From Symbiodinium natans (Eukaryota; Sar; Dinophyceae; Suessiales; Symbiodiniaceae), in the NCBI GenBank assembly GCA_905221605.1, contig CAJNDS010001890.1:1325001-1389000 (forward strand): a stretch of DNA of 64,000 bases, given 5' to 3'. Position numbers and translations under genes: made by a program. Below are positions 62,981 to 64,000 of the stretch, piece after piece. Every line of letters starts with the position of its first letter. Positions within the stretch are counted from its first letter, which is position 1. Under the pieces are notes generated by a model. It saw only the letters and a list, made by a program, of their open reading frames with translations. It had not been told where the DNA came from and made no database searches.

Positions 62981-64000
62981 TACCCCCAGCGAAAACAAGA
63001 TCCTGTAACCGAACCTCTCTAAACATCGATGGTCCTCTAGTGACTGGGCGTAGGGTTTTGGGTTTTGGGTTCAGGGTTTAGGGTTTTGATGATTTATTTG
63101 GGTTTAGGATTTAGGGCCCGTATGGGGGTGAAAACCCACAAGGTTTCCAGGCTGAATGTCTATATTTGTGCATTAAGGGTTGGGAGAAAAATAGGTCTTA
63201 CAGGCAAAAGCTGCATGCATTGTCGCGGAAACTCTGGACCAGCGCTGACCTACCGAGACCTTCCGAAACCTTGCCTGCCTTGTGCGAGCGTGAGAGTCGA
63301 AACCCTCTCAACCCTATGACATGATGATCCCCATGAAACCCTACAAATCCGCAAAGCCCTATAAGTAAGGAAACCCCCCTCCATTTCCTTGATCTTTAAC
63401 CCTCCGAAGAGAGACCTCTTTGGAAGGAGGAATCAGGGCCCGCCGGCTTCATTAGGGTGCCCAGTAGTACCCTTATTCCCTTTTTGGGGGCTTTAGGTTC
63501 CCTTATAAACCCCTTTAAGCAAAAATTTGGCACCCTTTTTAAGCCGCAGCCTAGGTTACTGGGCAGCCTAGTTCATGGTGTTCCCCCCACACACGGCGTG
63601 CTTTCCGGGTGTTTTAGGATAGGGGGTGTTAGGGTTTTTGGGTTTAGGGCGTAGGGTTGCGGGTGCAGCAAAAAAAGGCCCTATTCTAAAGGCCGGGAAG
63701 CCCTCTCTTTGAGCCCTCTGTGTTGAGAAAGTCAGTCCGCGGACGCTGCATTCCTAAGCCGGTGTGGCGGACGAAAACACTTTGCGCAGTTGAGACGTAG
63801 TGGGGTTCAGGGTTGAGGGTTTAGGATCAAACATAATTCCACTTGTCTTAGGGTTTGGGTCCGCGCACAATCTAAAGCAAACCATTTAAAAAAGTGTAAT
63901 GACTGGGCTGCCTAGAGATTTGTGGGTCACTGGGCACCTAGAGGCTACCGAGCCACTCAATGCCAAACCCAGTTTCTAAACCCTACCACTGTTCTCTGTG

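Overview
The window looks like nuclear DNA of a dinoflagellate, probably Symbiodiniaceae or a relative. The evidence is dense interstitial TTTAGGG/CCCTAAA arrays, many small exons all on the + strand, GT, GC and GA 5' splice sites, and a divergent DNA cytosine methyltransferase. The species cannot be told from the sequence. No tRNA, rRNA, CRISPR array or spliced-leader gene was recognised. All exon models below were built by hand from reading frame, splice-site dinucleotides and phase, without transcripts.

Layout. (1) 491-6212 and 26928-34675: one ankyrin-repeat gene with a ubiquitin-like N-terminus, in about 25 small exons. Its introns are filled with telomere-like arrays and TIR elements. 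(2) 6213-26927: intron 11 of that gene, 20.7 kb long. It holds a ~19 kb block of different character: almost no TTTAGGG, longer exons and other microsatellites. The block carries, all on +, a decayed transposase-like gene (7.0-10.2 kb), a multi-exon gene of unknown function (10638-15108), a zinc-ribbon/helical protein gene of 1239 aa (16015-20478), and a complete 15-exon DNA (cytosine-5) methyltransferase gene (21550-26007, 826 aa). (3) 39.4-47.4 kb: an unrecognised gene whose last 13 exons join in phase to a stop at 47411. (4) 47744-54493: a zinc-finger gene. (5) 54.8-62.6 kb: further exon-like pieces of one or more genes that I could not join. Dispersed TIR elements of at least six families (A-F) and several large palindromes sit in the introns of regions 1 and 3-5.

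How it fits together. The best candidate for something undescribed is the methyltransferase-carrying block. Exons 11 and 12 of the ankyrin gene join in phase across it, so it behaves as a large cargo-bearing insertion nested in an intron, comparable in concept (not shown by homology) to giant cargo transposons. The second theme is intron architecture. TTTAGGG arrays tend to lie at intron 5' ends and CCCTAAA arrays at 3' ends, so each intron transcript could fold back on itself. The repeat unit also supplies splice acceptors and one stop codon. Telomere-like arrays are nested inside several TIR elements.
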